From contig CAIZGX010000012.1 of the NCBI GenBank assembly GCA_903932685.1, positions 1-64,000 on the forward strand: a stretch of DNA of 64,000 bases. Direction: 5' to 3'. This document shows positions 7,803-17,075 of the stretch, piece after piece. This stretch comes from an uncultured Bacteroidota bacterium. Its GTDB lineage: Bacteria; Bacteroidota; Bacteroidia; Flavobacteriales_D; Sanyastnellaceae. A model generated the notes under the pieces. That model did no database searches. It worked only from the letters and a program-made list of their open reading frames with translations, and was not told where the DNA came from. The position numbers were made by a program, and so were the translations under genes. Every line of letters starts with the position of its first letter. Position 1 is the stretch's first letter.

Positions 7803-8789
7803 TTAATTTTCTTTCAACCAAGAAGAAGGACTAATCTCGGTTTTTGCTTGATCCAATTGTTGAAGAGCTGCTTCGTAATTGTCTTCGCTACCTGATGAAA
7901 CCAATTGAAGGTTTCCTTTCTTAGAAGATAGTGTGGCACTGTACCCCTTTTTCTTCAAGTCACGAACCAAACGTTTTGCGTTATCCGAAACGGAGAATGC
8001 GCCAACAATAATTTCGTATTTCTTTTTTCCTACTGAAACCACCTCAGTTTTTTCTACTTGAGTAGGAACGCTTTCAGTTGTCGCGCTAATCGCAGGCGCA
8101 GGCGCAATGTCTGTTTCTTCCTTTACGATGTATGTAGGAATAGCTCGGGTTACAGCTGGAGTGTATTCAGCAACGCGACTTTTCGTTCCAAAAAATTTGA
8201 ACGAGGCGTATTGCCAATCCGTCGATTCAATCTTATGTGAAAGAGCGAATATGCCAACACCTAAAATAGGCAGTGCGAGCACTGCAGCAGCTTTCCATAT
8301 CCATTTAGATCCTTGAGCAGCACGCTTCTCAAGAACGGAAACGTCGGCAGTTAAAGGCTCTTCTATTTTCCTTTCAACAGGAACAAGAATAATCTTTTCT
8401 AATCCGAATGATTCAAGTGAGAAATTTCCTTTGCTGTCTGGAATGAATTGAATTTTTCCTAGACGATCTTGAAACAGAATTCCAATCCCTTTCCAAGAAA
8501 TTTTTTCACCACGAAGTAAAGTGTTCGATTGCTCTTTTACCCAAGCCTCAAGTTCTATTTTTCCTTCCGAATAAGAACAATTGTTCAACGCGCAAAGAGC
8601 CGAAACCAACAGGCCGTCGTTTTCTTTAATTTGAGGATTGAATCCGATTGTTTTTTGAGGAGGGTAGACCGTATGCAGGCTCGTATTCAAAGCTGCACCT
8701 CTGTATTTTGCAATGAATCCGCCCAAGCCTGGAAGGACCACACAATCGTTGGAGTATAACAAATCTTTGATTAGGTTTTCGAACTGCAT
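7803..8789 (-). CDS. membrane-anchored HU-like (CCDC81-type) and SPOR domain protein
   Basis: 328 residues in three parts. Residues 1-138 match the Bacteroidota HU-CCDC81 tandem domain (LLYSNDCVVLPGLGGFI at the start, KISWKGIGILF around 96-106), a divergent HU-fold on the cytoplasmic side. A single membrane segment follows at about 164-184, then a low-complexity linker, and a SPOR domain at about 256-326 (KKYEIIVGAFS...AKRLVRDLKKKGY) that in other proteins binds denuded septal peptidoglycan. The topology implies a protein joining something in the cytoplasm, perhaps DNA, to the division site. Cellular role is not established. A -7-like element stands 4 bases before the ATG. Confidence 0.82.
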   Translation of the reverse strand: MQFENLIKDLLYSNDCVVLPGLGGFIAKYRGAALNTSLHTVYPPQKTIGFNPQIKENDGLLVSALCALNNCSYSEGKIELEAWVKEQSNTLLRGEKISWKGIGILFQDRLGKIQFIPDSKGNFSLESFGLEKIILVPVERKIEEPLTADVSVLEKRAAQGSKWIWKAAAVLALPILGVGIFALSHKIESTDWQYASFKFFGTKSRVAEYTPAVTRAIPTYIVKEETDIAPAPAISATTESVPTQVEKTEVVSVGKKKYEIIVGAFSVSDNAKRLVRDLKKKGYSATLSSKKGNLQLVSSGSEDNYEAALQQLDQAKTEISPSSWLKEN

Positions 8790-8793
8790 AATG

Positions 8794-8801
8794 CGAAAAT
8801 A
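8794..8801 (-). promoter_or_regulatory. variant -7 element, 4 bases before HU/SPOR ATG
   Basis: TATTTTCG on the minus strand, then CATT, then ATG at 8789. TTCG variant with the same four-base gap as other genes here. Confidence 0.4.
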
Positions 8802-8825
8802 CGGATTTTTATTGGTCTTACAAGC

Positions 8826-9536
8826 CTAGGCCTGATATTTCAGCAAATCATCTGGAGTGTCTATTCCCGTTGAGTCGTGCGAAGTCACTACTATCGAAAT
8901 AGTTAGGTCATGCTCTAACCAGCGAAGTTGTTCGAGTGATTCGGTCAGTTCCAAAGACGAAGGTTTAAGCAATTTTATTTGTTGAAGTGCATGGGTGGTG
9001 TATGCATAAACGCCTAAATGTTTGAAATAATTGGGTTCTGCGTTGCGAGCAAAGGGTATGGTTGATCTTGAAAAATACATTGCTCTTCCAGAAGTGCTGA
9101 ATACAACCTTAACTCGGTTCGAATCGTTTGCTTCTTCGCTGTTATCTATCTCAACCGCCAAGGTTGCTATGTCGGTTTTGGAAGCCATAAGCGCATTCGA
9201 AAGCTCTTCCAAAGACTCGACATGAACAAAAGGCTCATCGCCTTGAATGTTCAACACAAAATCGAATTGCCCCTCAATTTTGGGAAGGAGTTCGCAAATG
9301 CGTTCAGTCCCGCTGTTGCAATCCTCGGAAGTGTAAAATGCTTTGCATCCGTATTCTTCCACATGCTTGAATATTCGCTCGTCATCAGTGGCCACCCAAA
9401 CATCTTGGAGCGATTGACACTTTTTCGCTTGATCAATTACCCTTCGAATCATGGATTTCCCGCTGATATCAATCAATGGCTTTCCAGGAAAGCGAGTGCT
9501 TCCGAATCGAGCGGGAATAATACCAAGACCTTTCAT
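8826..9536 (-). CDS. kdsB: 3-deoxy-manno-octulosonate cytidylyltransferase
   Basis: CMP-Kdo synthetase of the lipopolysaccharide inner-core pathway: activates Kdo with CTP in the cytoplasm. The 236-residue protein starts with the nucleotide-binding signature IPARFGSTRFPGKPL at 7-21, followed by VWVATDDERI near 47, NIQGDEPF near 98-105, and LGVYAYT near 173, all typical of KdsB. Length is normal. It lies one base upstream-adjacent to the TonB receptor stop, so its promoter must sit in the end of that gene, and a perfect TAnnTTTG element is found there. Confidence 0.95.
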   Translation of the reverse strand: MKGLGIIPARFGSTRFPGKPLIDISGKSMIRRVIDQAKKCQSLQDVWVATDDERIFKHVEEYGCKAFYTSEDCNSGTERICELLPKIEGQFDFVLNIQGDEPFVHVESLEELSNALMASKTDIATLAVEIDNSEEANDSNRVKVVFSTSGRAMYFSRSTIPFARNAEPNYFKHLGVYAYTTHALQQIKLLKPSSLELTESLEQLRWLEHDLTISIVVTSHDSTGIDTPDDLLKYQA

Positions 9537-9537
9537 G

Positions 9538-11973
9538 TTACAAACTTAAGGTGTATTGCACCACAGTTACCCGAGGTTCTTCAATTGCAAGCGGACGAAT
9601 AGCATATTCGCGATTGAGCACGTTGTTCATGATGAGTGCAATCTTATGTTTTTTTGAAAAGGTATATCCAACGCGTGTATCGAAAACGAAATCGCCTTTG
9701 GTGTGATTGTTTCTCCATGAAATAATTCCGGGATTGAAAAGATCAGGGAACAATTCTTCTAAGCGGTTGAAAGCTTGATCTAGGTTTTGCATGTGTGAAT
9801 TCGCCCGGAAGCTTAATCCGGCATTGAAATTTCCGCGAGTTGCTCCAACATCTATACGCACTAAATTTTGCATACGATATTTCAAAATGTTATTGGAGTT
9901 GTTTTCGCTGGTATTCAAATAAGTTGCCTGTGAGAACTCGCTGATTACAATGGTTCCCGGAGTTTGAATAGTTCTAGCATAAACATAATCTGGTGTGGTG
10001 CTAACGGGCTTAGTGTAGGTGTAACCGGCCAAGACATCGAATCTTGTTTTGCGGATATTTCCTGTACCCATGATGCTAATTTCTGCACCCTGCACTTTAG
10101 CCCCGCCTGTGTTCAAGCTTTTAAATCCGATAGCGCTGGTAAGTTCGTTCAAGTTTGTAACAGGCACCGGCACCCATTGGCCAAATGTGAACTCAATGAA
10201 ATTTCTGAATTCTTGTTGAAAGGCAGCTATGTCTATAAATCCTTTGAATTCCCCAATTTTAAATCCTTGTTTAATTCCTATTTCAGCATTGTATGAAGTC
10301 TCGGGCTTCAAGTCTGGATTGGCAAAAACCTGAATGGCACCCAACCCCGTTACAATGAATTTTTCAGCAATACTTGGGAAACGATATCCTTGTCCGTATG
10401 AAGCGCGCAGGTAAGTCGCTTGACCCAATTTGTAATTTGCTCCTGCACGAAATACAGGTTTGCCGTTTTTTTCACTGTTCAAAACAAATTGCTCGTAGCG
10501 AACACCACCGGAAAGATTCAAGCGCTCGCCAATTTTTTTATCGACTTGAAAATATGCAGCTGTGTTTCTTGCTTGGTTGTGTCCGTCTGGATTTCCACCC
10601 ACAAACAATTCTCCTCGTGCATCGGTCTTCGTATTAACCACTCCCGCTGTAGTTGTGAGATTTTTAATCTTGTTCAACTCCCAGTTTTTCTGCACTTGAT
10701 ATTCGGTGTAGAAGACATCCGAGAAATTTCCTTGATTGTTGTCGTTGTTGTTGTCTAACGATTGCCATCTCGATTTCAACGAGTGAACAGCACCTTTTTT
10801 ACTGGTGTATTGAATGGAAGGATCTACGGTATATAACTGCTGAATCGTGCGTGTGGCGCTGCCTGAGTATGCACCATACAAATCTGTTGAACTGTTGCCC
10901 CAAATTAAAGTAGACAGCGAATTACTGGTAGAATAAATTCCGGCAAGACCAATGTAAAGGCGATCGGTTAAGCGATAGCGAAGGTTCAAATTCAAACGCG
11001 CTCGGTTTCCTGCGCTGTAACGATCGACTTTCAAGGGGTTATATCCGCCATTTGAAAAACTACCGTCTGCTGTGTCTTTAATTGGACCCAAGTGCCCATC
11101 ATCATATTGCACGCTGGAAGCAAGCACAAAATCAAGTTTTCCAAATTTTTCTGAATGAAGAAAATTAATACCGCTTTTCATTCCTTGTCTGTTCCAATAC
11201 ACGGCTGAATCTGATTGTGGTTTCGAATAAAATCCGTGGTAAACAGAAACGGTTGTTTTTGGTTTTAAAGTGGGGTAGGCAGTTCTGAAGTTGATTACAC
11301 CACTTAATGCAGAACTTCCATAAAGCACACTGCTCGCACCTTTGATGATTTCAACTTGCGATACATTTTCTGTAGGAAGAAATCCCCAACTCGGCTTGCC
11401 CGCATCACCGCTTAGAATGGGAATGTTATCTACCAACACTTGCACCCGACTGCCCGCTCCGAAGCTATATCCGCTTCCGCTGCGGATTTGAGGCTCATCA
11501 TCTACAATGGCAACACCGGGAGTTTGTTGCAAGATTTCAGCGATGTTCACAGCGTTTTTATCTTGAATTAATTTCGGCTGAATAACTTCCATACTCACAG
11601 TAACCTCACCAATGTTCTGCTCATATCTTCCAGCAGAAACAACTACCAGATTCATTTGGTTGTCGTTCGATATGAGTTCAATGTTGAAGTCTTGATTTGC
11701 CGTTAGACTAATTTCTTTTTTGAATGTCTGATGGGTGAGGTATGCGGCAATAAGAGTGTAGTTTCCTACAGGAGCTTCAATGCTGAAGTTTCCTTCAGGC
11801 GTAGAACTCATACCATAAGAAGTGTTTTCGAAATACACCAACACCGCGCCCAGTGGTTTTTGTGTTTGCGAATCGGTGATTTTACCTGAAAATTTTACAG
11901 TTCCGGCTTGTGCCCAAGTTGTAACGCACAACAATAAACCCAAAAGGGTCAGGAGGTTTTGCTTAAGGTTCAT
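9538..11973 (-). CDS. TonB-dependent outer-membrane receptor
   Basis: 811 residues. A signal peptide ends near AQA (about 23); residues about 27-110 form a CarboxypepD-regulatory-like domain (SGKITDSQTQKPLGAVLVY); about 130-235 is the plug (ILQQTPGV, then VDNIPIL, VEIIKGASSVLYGSSALSGVINFRT), and the rest a 22-strand barrel ending in a beta strand. The layout fits transport of iron complexes, cobalamin or another small ligand rather than the larger SusC type, but no SusD is adjacent and the ligand is unknown. Downstream is kdsB; upstream, 39 bases away, is the deacetylase gene in the same direction. Confidence 0.9.
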   Translation of the reverse strand: MNLKQNLLTLLGLLLCVTTWAQAGTVKFSGKITDSQTQKPLGAVLVYFENTSYGMSSTPEGNFSIEAPVGNYTLIAAYLTHQTFKKEISLTANQDFNIELISNDNQMNLVVVSAGRYEQNIGEVTVSMEVIQPKLIQDKNAVNIAEILQQTPGVAIVDDEPQIRSGSGYSFGAGSRVQVLVDNIPILSGDAGKPSWGFLPTENVSQVEIIKGASSVLYGSSALSGVINFRTAYPTLKPKTTVSVYHGFYSKPQSDSAVYWNRQGMKSGINFLHSEKFGKLDFVLASSVQYDDGHLGPIKDTADGSFSNGGYNPLKVDRYSAGNRARLNLNLRYRLTDRLYIGLAGIYSTSNSLSTLIWGNSSTDLYGAYSGSATRTIQQLYTVDPSIQYTSKKGAVHSLKSRWQSLDNNNDNNQGNFSDVFYTEYQVQKNWELNKIKNLTTTAGVVNTKTDARGELFVGGNPDGHNQARNTAAYFQVDKKIGERLNLSGGVRYEQFVLNSEKNGKPVFRAGANYKLGQATYLRASYGQGYRFPSIAEKFIVTGLGAIQVFANPDLKPETSYNAEIGIKQGFKIGEFKGFIDIAAFQQEFRNFIEFTFGQWVPVPVTNLNELTSAIGFKSLNTGGAKVQGAEISIMGTGNIRKTRFDVLAGYTYTKPVSTTPDYVYARTIQTPGTIVISEFSQATYLNTSENNSNNILKYRMQNLVRIDVGATRGNFNAGLSFRANSHMQNLDQAFNRLEELFPDLFNPGIISWRNNHTKGDFVFDTRVGYTFSKKHKIALIMNNVLNREYAIRPLAIEEPRVTVVQYTLSL
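9541..9548 (-). promoter_or_regulatory. -7 element inside preceding gene's end, 4 bases before kdsB ATG
   Basis: TAAGTTTG on the minus strand, then TAAC and ATG at 9536. It overlaps the last codons of the TonB receptor gene. It would give a leaderless kdsB message. Confidence 0.5.
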
Positions 11974-12012
11974 ATAGCAATAATAAGAAATACTTTTTAA
12001 AAAGATACAACC

Positions 12013-12603
12013 CTACAATTTCTCAAAAGAAATAGTAGAAGTTTGTTCGAAATATGCTTCAAGCAACGCAATTGTTTGCGGAAGTTCGTGCAACACAACA
12101 ATATCTCCGCACTTTGCCGATTTCAGATTGTTTAATTGCGCCTCGAATTTTTTATTCGCATCGAAATCACCGGGCATTAATGTCCATCCAATCAATGGAA
12201 ATTTATTTTTTAAATAGTTGTATTGCCAAACCCTCAGCTTTCCGTAAGGAGGTCTATATAGCAGTGTTGAAGGAAAAGTATTGGGCAGTTTGAAATTCTT
12301 TAACAATTCAACACGATTGAGCTTTCGCGAATTCAAGTGTTCGTTGCAGTGAAAACCAATGGAATGATTTTCTTCTAGAATTCGCTGCACGAGTTCAGGA
12401 TATTTCTTAGCATTCTTTCCCAGCAAAAAAAATGTTGCGCGTGCATTATTCTTTTTTAGAATTTCAAGTAATGGAATTGTAACTGCCGGATTCGGACCAT
12501 CGTCGAAGGTGAGGTATACCGCGTTAGTATGTTCAATGCGCCAAGTGACTTTGTTGAAGAGCCAATGAACAAAACGCGGGGTGCGAACGAAATACCGGCT
12601 CAT
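12013..12603 (-). CDS. NodB-type polysaccharide deacetylase family protein
   Basis: 196 residues, the size of a single NodB homology domain. Motif 1 is TFDDGP at 32-37 with catalytic and metal aspartates, motif 2 supplies His85 and His89 (HCNEH in place of the commoner HSxxH), motif 3 is RPPYG at 117-121, and a late VLHE supplies the last His. The family removes N- or O-acetyl groups from peptidoglycan, chitin-like or exopolysaccharide chains. There is no signal peptide, though the first 25 residues are basic and may associate with the membrane. It overlaps the stop of the large lamin-tail protein gene by four bases, so the two are co-translated. Confidence 0.85.
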   Translation of the reverse strand: MSRYFVRTPRFVHWLFNKVTWRIEHTNAVYLTFDDGPNPAVTIPLLEILKKNNARATFFLLGKNAKKYPELVQRILEENHSIGFHCNEHLNSRKLNRVELLKNFKLPNTFPSTLLYRPPYGKLRVWQYNYLKNKFPLIGWTLMPGDFDANKKFEAQLNNLKSAKCGDIVVLHELPQTIALLEAYFEQTSTISFEKL

Positions 12604-15600
12604 AGTTTTCGGGCTAAAATAAAATCACGTTTGTAGTTGACCTGCATTCCATCTTCGTTGAATGCCTCAAAGGTAGCAATGTAAATGCCTATTGCAAGTG
12701 CTTCGCCATTATCAGAAAGACCATCCCAAATGGCATTTCCTTCAGGACCTAAATATTCATTTCGAACCAAACGCTTTACGCGAATACCACGCTCGTTGTA
12801 AATAGTCAAATTACCTACACAACCTGATTTCATTTCTGAAAAATGAAATTGAATAACATCATCCATTCCATCATTATCTGGAGAGAATATCGATGTCGAA
12901 AGTTCGAAGACTCCGCTCATGTTTTCGATGGAGAGGAATTGTGAATTTTCTGCTCCTGGTGTCGCGAGTCCCGATGACTCAGAGGCGCTGTGCCAATTGC
13001 TAACTTGCGAACTAGGCAGAGCAGGTGACAGTCGTTCAAGTGATACACCTTCGAATGAATTGAGCAATTGAAAATGCATGGATTCGTCATAATTCAATTC
13101 ATCTATGATTTCATTTTGATAGGAATACAGGATACAGCTGCCGTCTGAATCATTGAAGGATGGCAAGTCGTTTACGCGCAAAATATTCAAAGGATGTGTG
13201 TTAGAATAAAGCGCAATTAGATCTGTACCATCCTCTGTAAAAACAAAATGTTGATGCGGAAGAATGATTCGTCCTTCGAGCGTTGCCGTTTCGCTTTCAG
13301 AACCTGTATTGAGATATCCATTGGCAATGGATAGATTCTGAATACAAACCGCATTTGATGAAGTGTTCAAGACCTCTACAAAATCGGAACCGTTTATAAA
13401 CGGATTGAATAGAATTTCGTTGATGACTAAATTTTCAGAGGAGGCATTTTCCGGATAACCCCATTCAAAAGATAAGAATGTGCTATTCCCGCTGCAATCT
13501 GAAATTCCATGAAGGGTGTATGTGAATATTTCGGAGTTGAGCAACGCAGAGACATTCAGAATGAGTTGTGTAAAAGGATTTTCGACAGTGAAATTTCCAA
13601 CTAAGTTTTCTTCTTGAAATAAATCTCCGTGAATTGTTACGGGCTCATTGAAATGAAGAGCCGCTGTGCTGTCTTCAAGCGAGATGTATAGCAATTCAGG
13701 CGCTAAAGTGTCCGGTGAAGTTGAAAATACTGAGTTTTGAAATGCTGGCGTATTTCCCATTTCGAATTCACATGGCTTCCAATTGTTGGCGTTGCTGCAG
13801 GGCAAATTCGGATTCACCAATTCGAGCGACCATCCGCCATTGGCTTTGAAACTGTTGTTGAACCAATCTAGGCTATAGCGTATGCTGTCTAAGTGCATTC
13901 CGTTCATGCTTAGTTTCAAAAGCATTCCAGAATTGGTTAATGTTGGAAAGGAAGTAATTAATAGTTTGTTCGATACTAAGAGAAACGAAAGACTTTCAGT
14001 AACATCTCCAAGAACAAGATATTCATTCGGAAGAAGCAATTGGCTTCCTTCAAAGACGCAGCTGTTTATGGAGAGTCCATGCAGTTCAAGTGTGTGCGAA
14101 CTTTTATTATACACTTCAATAAACTCTGAAGGTATTCCTTGAACAACAGGATCAGGATCGGCAAGAATTTCAGTGATTATGAGGTCTCCGAGTTCAGGTG
14201 TTTTTCCTTGATAAATATCGAACGTAATACTCGAAGAATTCCCTTCACAATCTTCAAGATTCGTCTGCGAAAGGGTATATGTTGTTTCGGGTTGAAGGTT
14301 GGACGAGAACGTTATTACAACCAAGGTATTTCCTTCCAAATATTGAACATCAGAAATCTGAATATTACCACAAGAAAAACTACTTGAATTATCAACGTTA
14401 ATGCTCTCATTGAATTGTAGAGTAAGCTGATTGGATTGATTCAAATTCCAACTCATCAATTGCGGACCCTCCGTATCCAGAGAATTATTATAGATGCTGT
14501 TTTGAAATCCGGGAGTTCCTCCAGTGGCATTATTCGATGCCGACCAATTGAATTTCCCACTGCAGATTTTAAACGGATTGATTTGCTCTAAACTCCATCC
14601 GCCGTCAGTTTTGTCAGAGCTGTTGTACCACTCAGCAGTATATGAAACGATGTCTACGGCGTTGTTGTTGAAGTCGAGTAATGTTAAACTGTCTCCAGAA
14701 TTGGTAAGGGCTGTTAACGATGCTATTCCAAATGAATTGGGAAATAGTGACGTATAGTTAGCATCACAGATAATCACGTATTCCTGTGGATTAAGCAAGA
14801 ATGGAGGAAGTGTTTTTTCAGTTGAGGAATTCACCAATTTCCATCCCGATAATTCAAAGGGAATGGAATCTGCGTTGAACAGTTCAATGTATTCAGAATC
14901 GGGTAATCCATTCGATGGAGTAGGATCTACGTAGAGTTCATTGATGACAACCGAACGAACATTGTGTGTATTTGTCACTATAGGTGGAATTTCATTTCCG
15001 AAGTAAATATTGTCGAAGTAAAACTTAGTTGCATTGGAAGATGTATAAATACAACTTACGCCAATGAAGGAAGTTTGATTGTACGTGTTGTCGAAAATGG
15101 AAATTTCATTGTTGAAGTTTGTCCCGCCAGTTGGGTCAACGTTAATGCTCCAATTTCCTACATTGTCTCTTAGAACTTGAATGTTCAGGTTGAAGGAAGA
15201 AGCTACCAACCCTGCTGTTCCGGCAGCAAGTTCAACAATCCCCAAAGGGCCATCATCTCGAAAAAACTTGATGGCGTCTGTTGAACCGGCCTCTCCGAGT
15301 TTTAGAAAATAGCCGGTGCCGTTAGAACCCGATGTTACATTGGAAAAGGAAAGGTCAGAGCCATTCGCAACTAGATAGATTCTGCTGTGGTTGTTGTCGC
15401 TTCCGGCGAATGTTTGTTTCACTGAAATGCGCCATTCCTTGTTGTCAATGGAGGTGTTAACTGTTTGTGCACAGAGATTGCTCTGCCCGCCGACTGAATT
15501 GAACAACTGCAGTTCTTGACTTGCATTCACGACGAATACATCAGTGGAGCCGATCCATGTGGGATTCAAGTTGAAGTCGCCATCGCTGAAATTATCGTTG

Positions 15601-15668
15601 ATTTGAGCGGGTACTGGAGAGCACGAATAAAGTGCAAACGCCAATGGGAGAAATTTTTTGTAGTGCAT
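12600..15668 (-). CDS. secreted multi-domain lamin-tail protein with type-B T9SS C-terminal domain
   Basis: 1022 residues with an N-terminal signal peptide (to about PAQ22). Residues about 25-225 look like a laminin-G/LTD-associated beta sandwich; lamin-tail domains recur near 238-340 (INELYVDPTP..EYIELFN), 495-600 (ITEILADPDP..EFIEVYN) and 755-850 (INEILFNPF..DFVEVLN), separated by Ig-like modules with conserved Cys. The end (about 930-1022), beginning with IFSPDNDGMDD and containing WDGLSDNGEALAIGIYIA, is the gliding-motility-associated (CHU_C, type B) sorting domain. It is therefore exported and displayed or released by T9SS. Function is unknown; adhesion or a scaffold is plausible. A NodB deacetylase gene is translationally coupled. 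Confidence 0.86.
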   Translation of the reverse strand: MHYKKFLPLAFALYSCSPVPAQINDNFSDGDFNLNPTWIGSTDVFVVNASQELQLFNSVGGQSNLCAQTVNTSIDNKEWRISVKQTFAGSDNNHSRIYLVANGSDLSFSNVTSGSNGTGYFLKLGEAGSTDAIKFFRDDGPLGIVELAAGTAGLVASSFNLNIQVLRDNVGNWSINVDPTGGTNFNNEISIFDNTYNQTSFIGVSCIYTSSNATKFYFDNIYFGNEIPPIVTNTHNVRSVVINELYVDPTPSNGLPDSEYIELFNADSIPFELSGWKLVNSSTEKTLPPFLLNPQEYVIICDANYTSLFPNSFGIASLTALTNSGDSLTLLDFNNNAVDIVSYTAEWYNSSDKTDGGWSLEQINPFKICSGKFNWSASNNATGGTPGFQNSIYNNSLDTEGPQLMSWNLNQSNQLTLQFNESINVDNSSSFSCGNIQISDVQYLEGNTLVVITFSSNLQPETTYTLSQTNLEDCEGNSSSITFDIYQGKTPELGDLIITEILADPDPVVQGIPSEFIEVYNKSSHTLELHGLSINSCVFEGSQLLLPNEYLVLGDVTESLSFLLVSNKLLITSFPTLTNSGMLLKLSMNGMHLDSIRYSLDWFNNSFKANGGWSLELVNPNLPCSNANNWKPCEFEMGNTPAFQNSVFSTSPDTLAPELLYISLEDSTAALHFNEPVTIHGDLFQEENLVGNFTVENPFTQLILNVSALLNSEIFTYTLHGISDCSGNSTFLSFEWGYPENASSENLVINEILFNPFINGSDFVEVLNTSSNAVCIQNLSIANGYLNTGSESETATLEGRIILPHQHFVFTEDGTDLIALYSNTHPLNILRVNDLPSFNDSDGSCILYSYQNEIIDELNYDESMHFQLLNSFEGVSLERLSPALPSSQVSNWHSASESSGLATPGAENSQFLSIENMSGVFELSTSIFSPDNDGMDDVIQFHFSEMKSGCVGNLTIYNERGIRVKRLVRNEYLGPEGNAIWDGLSDNGEALAIGIYIATFEAFNEDGMQVNYKRDFILARKL

Positions 15669-15715
15669 GAGATATGTTTTGTAATTATTCTTTCGAAACT
15701 AAAATGCACAAGTAG

Positions 15716-15723
15716 TAATTTCG
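15716..15723 (+). promoter_or_regulatory. possible variant -7 element for asd
   Basis: TAATTTCG 14 bases before the asd ATG. It carries the TTCG ending seen elsewhere in the window; no clear -33 element. Confidence 0.3.
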
Positions 15724-15737
15724 TGAAAAACATATGT

Positions 15738-16730
15738 ATGCGAATTGCAGTTGTGGGAGCTACCGGATTGGTTGGAAAAAAGATGCTTCAAATCCTTGAA
15801 GAGCGAAAATTTCCTTACGATGAAATCATTCCAGTTGCCTCTGAAAAGAGCGTTGGACAAATCGTTTCTTGTTGTGGAAAAGAATGGTCGGTGGTTTCTC
15901 TAGCTACCGCAGTTGCTGCTTCTCCGGATATCGCCTTGTTTTCGGCTGGTGGAGAAACAAGTTTAGAGTGGGCACCGAAGTTTGCAGCAACCGGATGTGT
16001 AGTCATAGACAACAGCAGTGCTTGGAGAATGACCGAAGGAGTGCCATTGGTAGTGCCAGAAATTAATGCAAGCAGCATAAACGCGCATAACAAGATTATC
16101 GCAAACCCGAACTGCAGCACCATTCAAATGGTTATGGTGTTAAAGCCGCTGCACGACTTATATAAGATCAAACGAGTAGTTGTTTCAACCTATCAAAGTG
16201 TTACAGGAACTGGAAAAGTGGCTGTTGATCAATTGATGAACGAGCGTGTTGGAAAGGAAGGCGAAAAGGCATATGCGCACACCATAGATATGAATCTCAT
16301 TCCTCAAATAGATGTGTTTCAATCGAACGGATACACGAAAGAGGAGATGAAGATGATTCTCGAAACGAAGAAAATTATGGAAGACGAATCAATCGCTGTT
16401 ACCGCTACAGCAGTGCGTGTTCCTGTTATGGGCGGACACTCAGAATCGGTAAACATTGAATTCGAAAATGCTCCTGATATTACTAAAGTGAAAGAGGTTC
16501 TTAGTGCCTTCCCAGGAATTGAAGTGGTAGATAATATTGAACAAAAACTTTACCCAATGCCGTTGATTCACGCTGCGGAAAGTGATCAAGTTTTTGTTGG
16601 ACGCATTCGCATCGATGAGTCGCAAGCGAACACATTGAATTGCTGGATAGTGAGCGACAACCTTCGCAAGGGAGCTGCTACAAACGCTGTTCAAATTGCG
16701 GAATACCTTGTTGCGAACAAATTGGTTTAA
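15738..16730 (+). CDS. asd: aspartate-semialdehyde dehydrogenase
   Basis: Makes aspartate semialdehyde from aspartyl phosphate with NADPH, feeding lysine/diaminopimelate, threonine and methionine synthesis. The 330-residue protein begins with the nucleotide fold GATGLVGKK at 7-15, has SAGGETS near 69-75, and the catalytic Cys126 in NPNCSTIQM; PVMGGHSE near 230 contains the conserved His. The frame is open upstream to 15516, but that stretch is antisense to the preceding gene and the ATG at 15738 gives the normal N-terminus. It ends four bases inside the convergent folB gene. Confidence 0.96.
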   Translation: MRIAVVGATGLVGKKMLQILEERKFPYDEIIPVASEKSVGQIVSCCGKEWSVVSLATAVAASPDIALFSAGGETSLEWAPKFAATGCVVIDNSSAWRMTEGVPLVVPEINASSINAHNKIIANPNCSTIQMVMVLKPLHDLYKIKRVVVSTYQSVTGTGKVAVDQLMNERVGKEGEKAYAHTIDMNLIPQIDVFQSNGYTKEEMKMILETKKIMEDESIAVTATAVRVPVMGGHSESVNIEFENAPDITKVKEVLSAFPGIEVVDNIEQKLYPMPLIHAAESDQVFVGRIRIDESQANTLNCWIVSDNLRKGAATNAVQIAEYLVANKLV

Positions 16731-17074
16731 CCTTCCATTTCAACACTAACGCTTTCCACCTGGTGTCCCATGGGTGCGTTAATCTTCGTCAAACGAATTC
16801 CAACCGAATGAGCATTCGGGAAGCGTACTTTCATGGCCCCGTGCATGCGCACGAGGACTGTTTCAATAAGCTTGGCGCGTACTTTCATTTCGGCATAAAC
16901 CAATTCTTTTACCGCAACGTAGTCTATTGTTTTTTCTAGATCGTCGGTTTCAGCCGACACCTCGAAGGCGCCCTCAATCCACACATCTACTCGGTAATCG
17001 CCACCAATCAATTCCTCCTCTTTCCAACATCCATGATGTGCATGAACCTGAATATTGTTTAATTGAATTTTCAT
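16727..17074 (-). CDS. folB: dihydroneopterin aldolase
   Basis: Folate pathway enzyme converting dihydroneopterin to 6-hydroxymethyl-dihydropterin and glycolaldehyde. The 115-residue length is typical. The N-terminus reads QVHAHHGCWKEEE (about 9-21), containing the Glu that anchors the pterin, followed by DYRVDVWIEG and TIDYVAVKELV, and the family ending with IRLTKINAPMGHQVESVSVE. It lies one base after the gltX stop, so it is the last gene of a gltX-folB message, and converges on asd. Confidence 0.93.
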   Translation of the reverse strand: MKIQLNNIQVHAHHGCWKEEELIGGDYRVDVWIEGAFEVSAETDDLEKTIDYVAVKELVYAEMKVRAKLIETVLVRMHGAMKVRFPNAHSVGIRLTKINAPMGHQVESVSVEMEG

Positions 17075-17075
17075 T

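Noticed and set aside
10420-10758. Antisense open frame of 112 residues in the TonB receptor gene
   Set aside because: It has no signal or domain, low complexity at the end, and is opposite a complete receptor gene.
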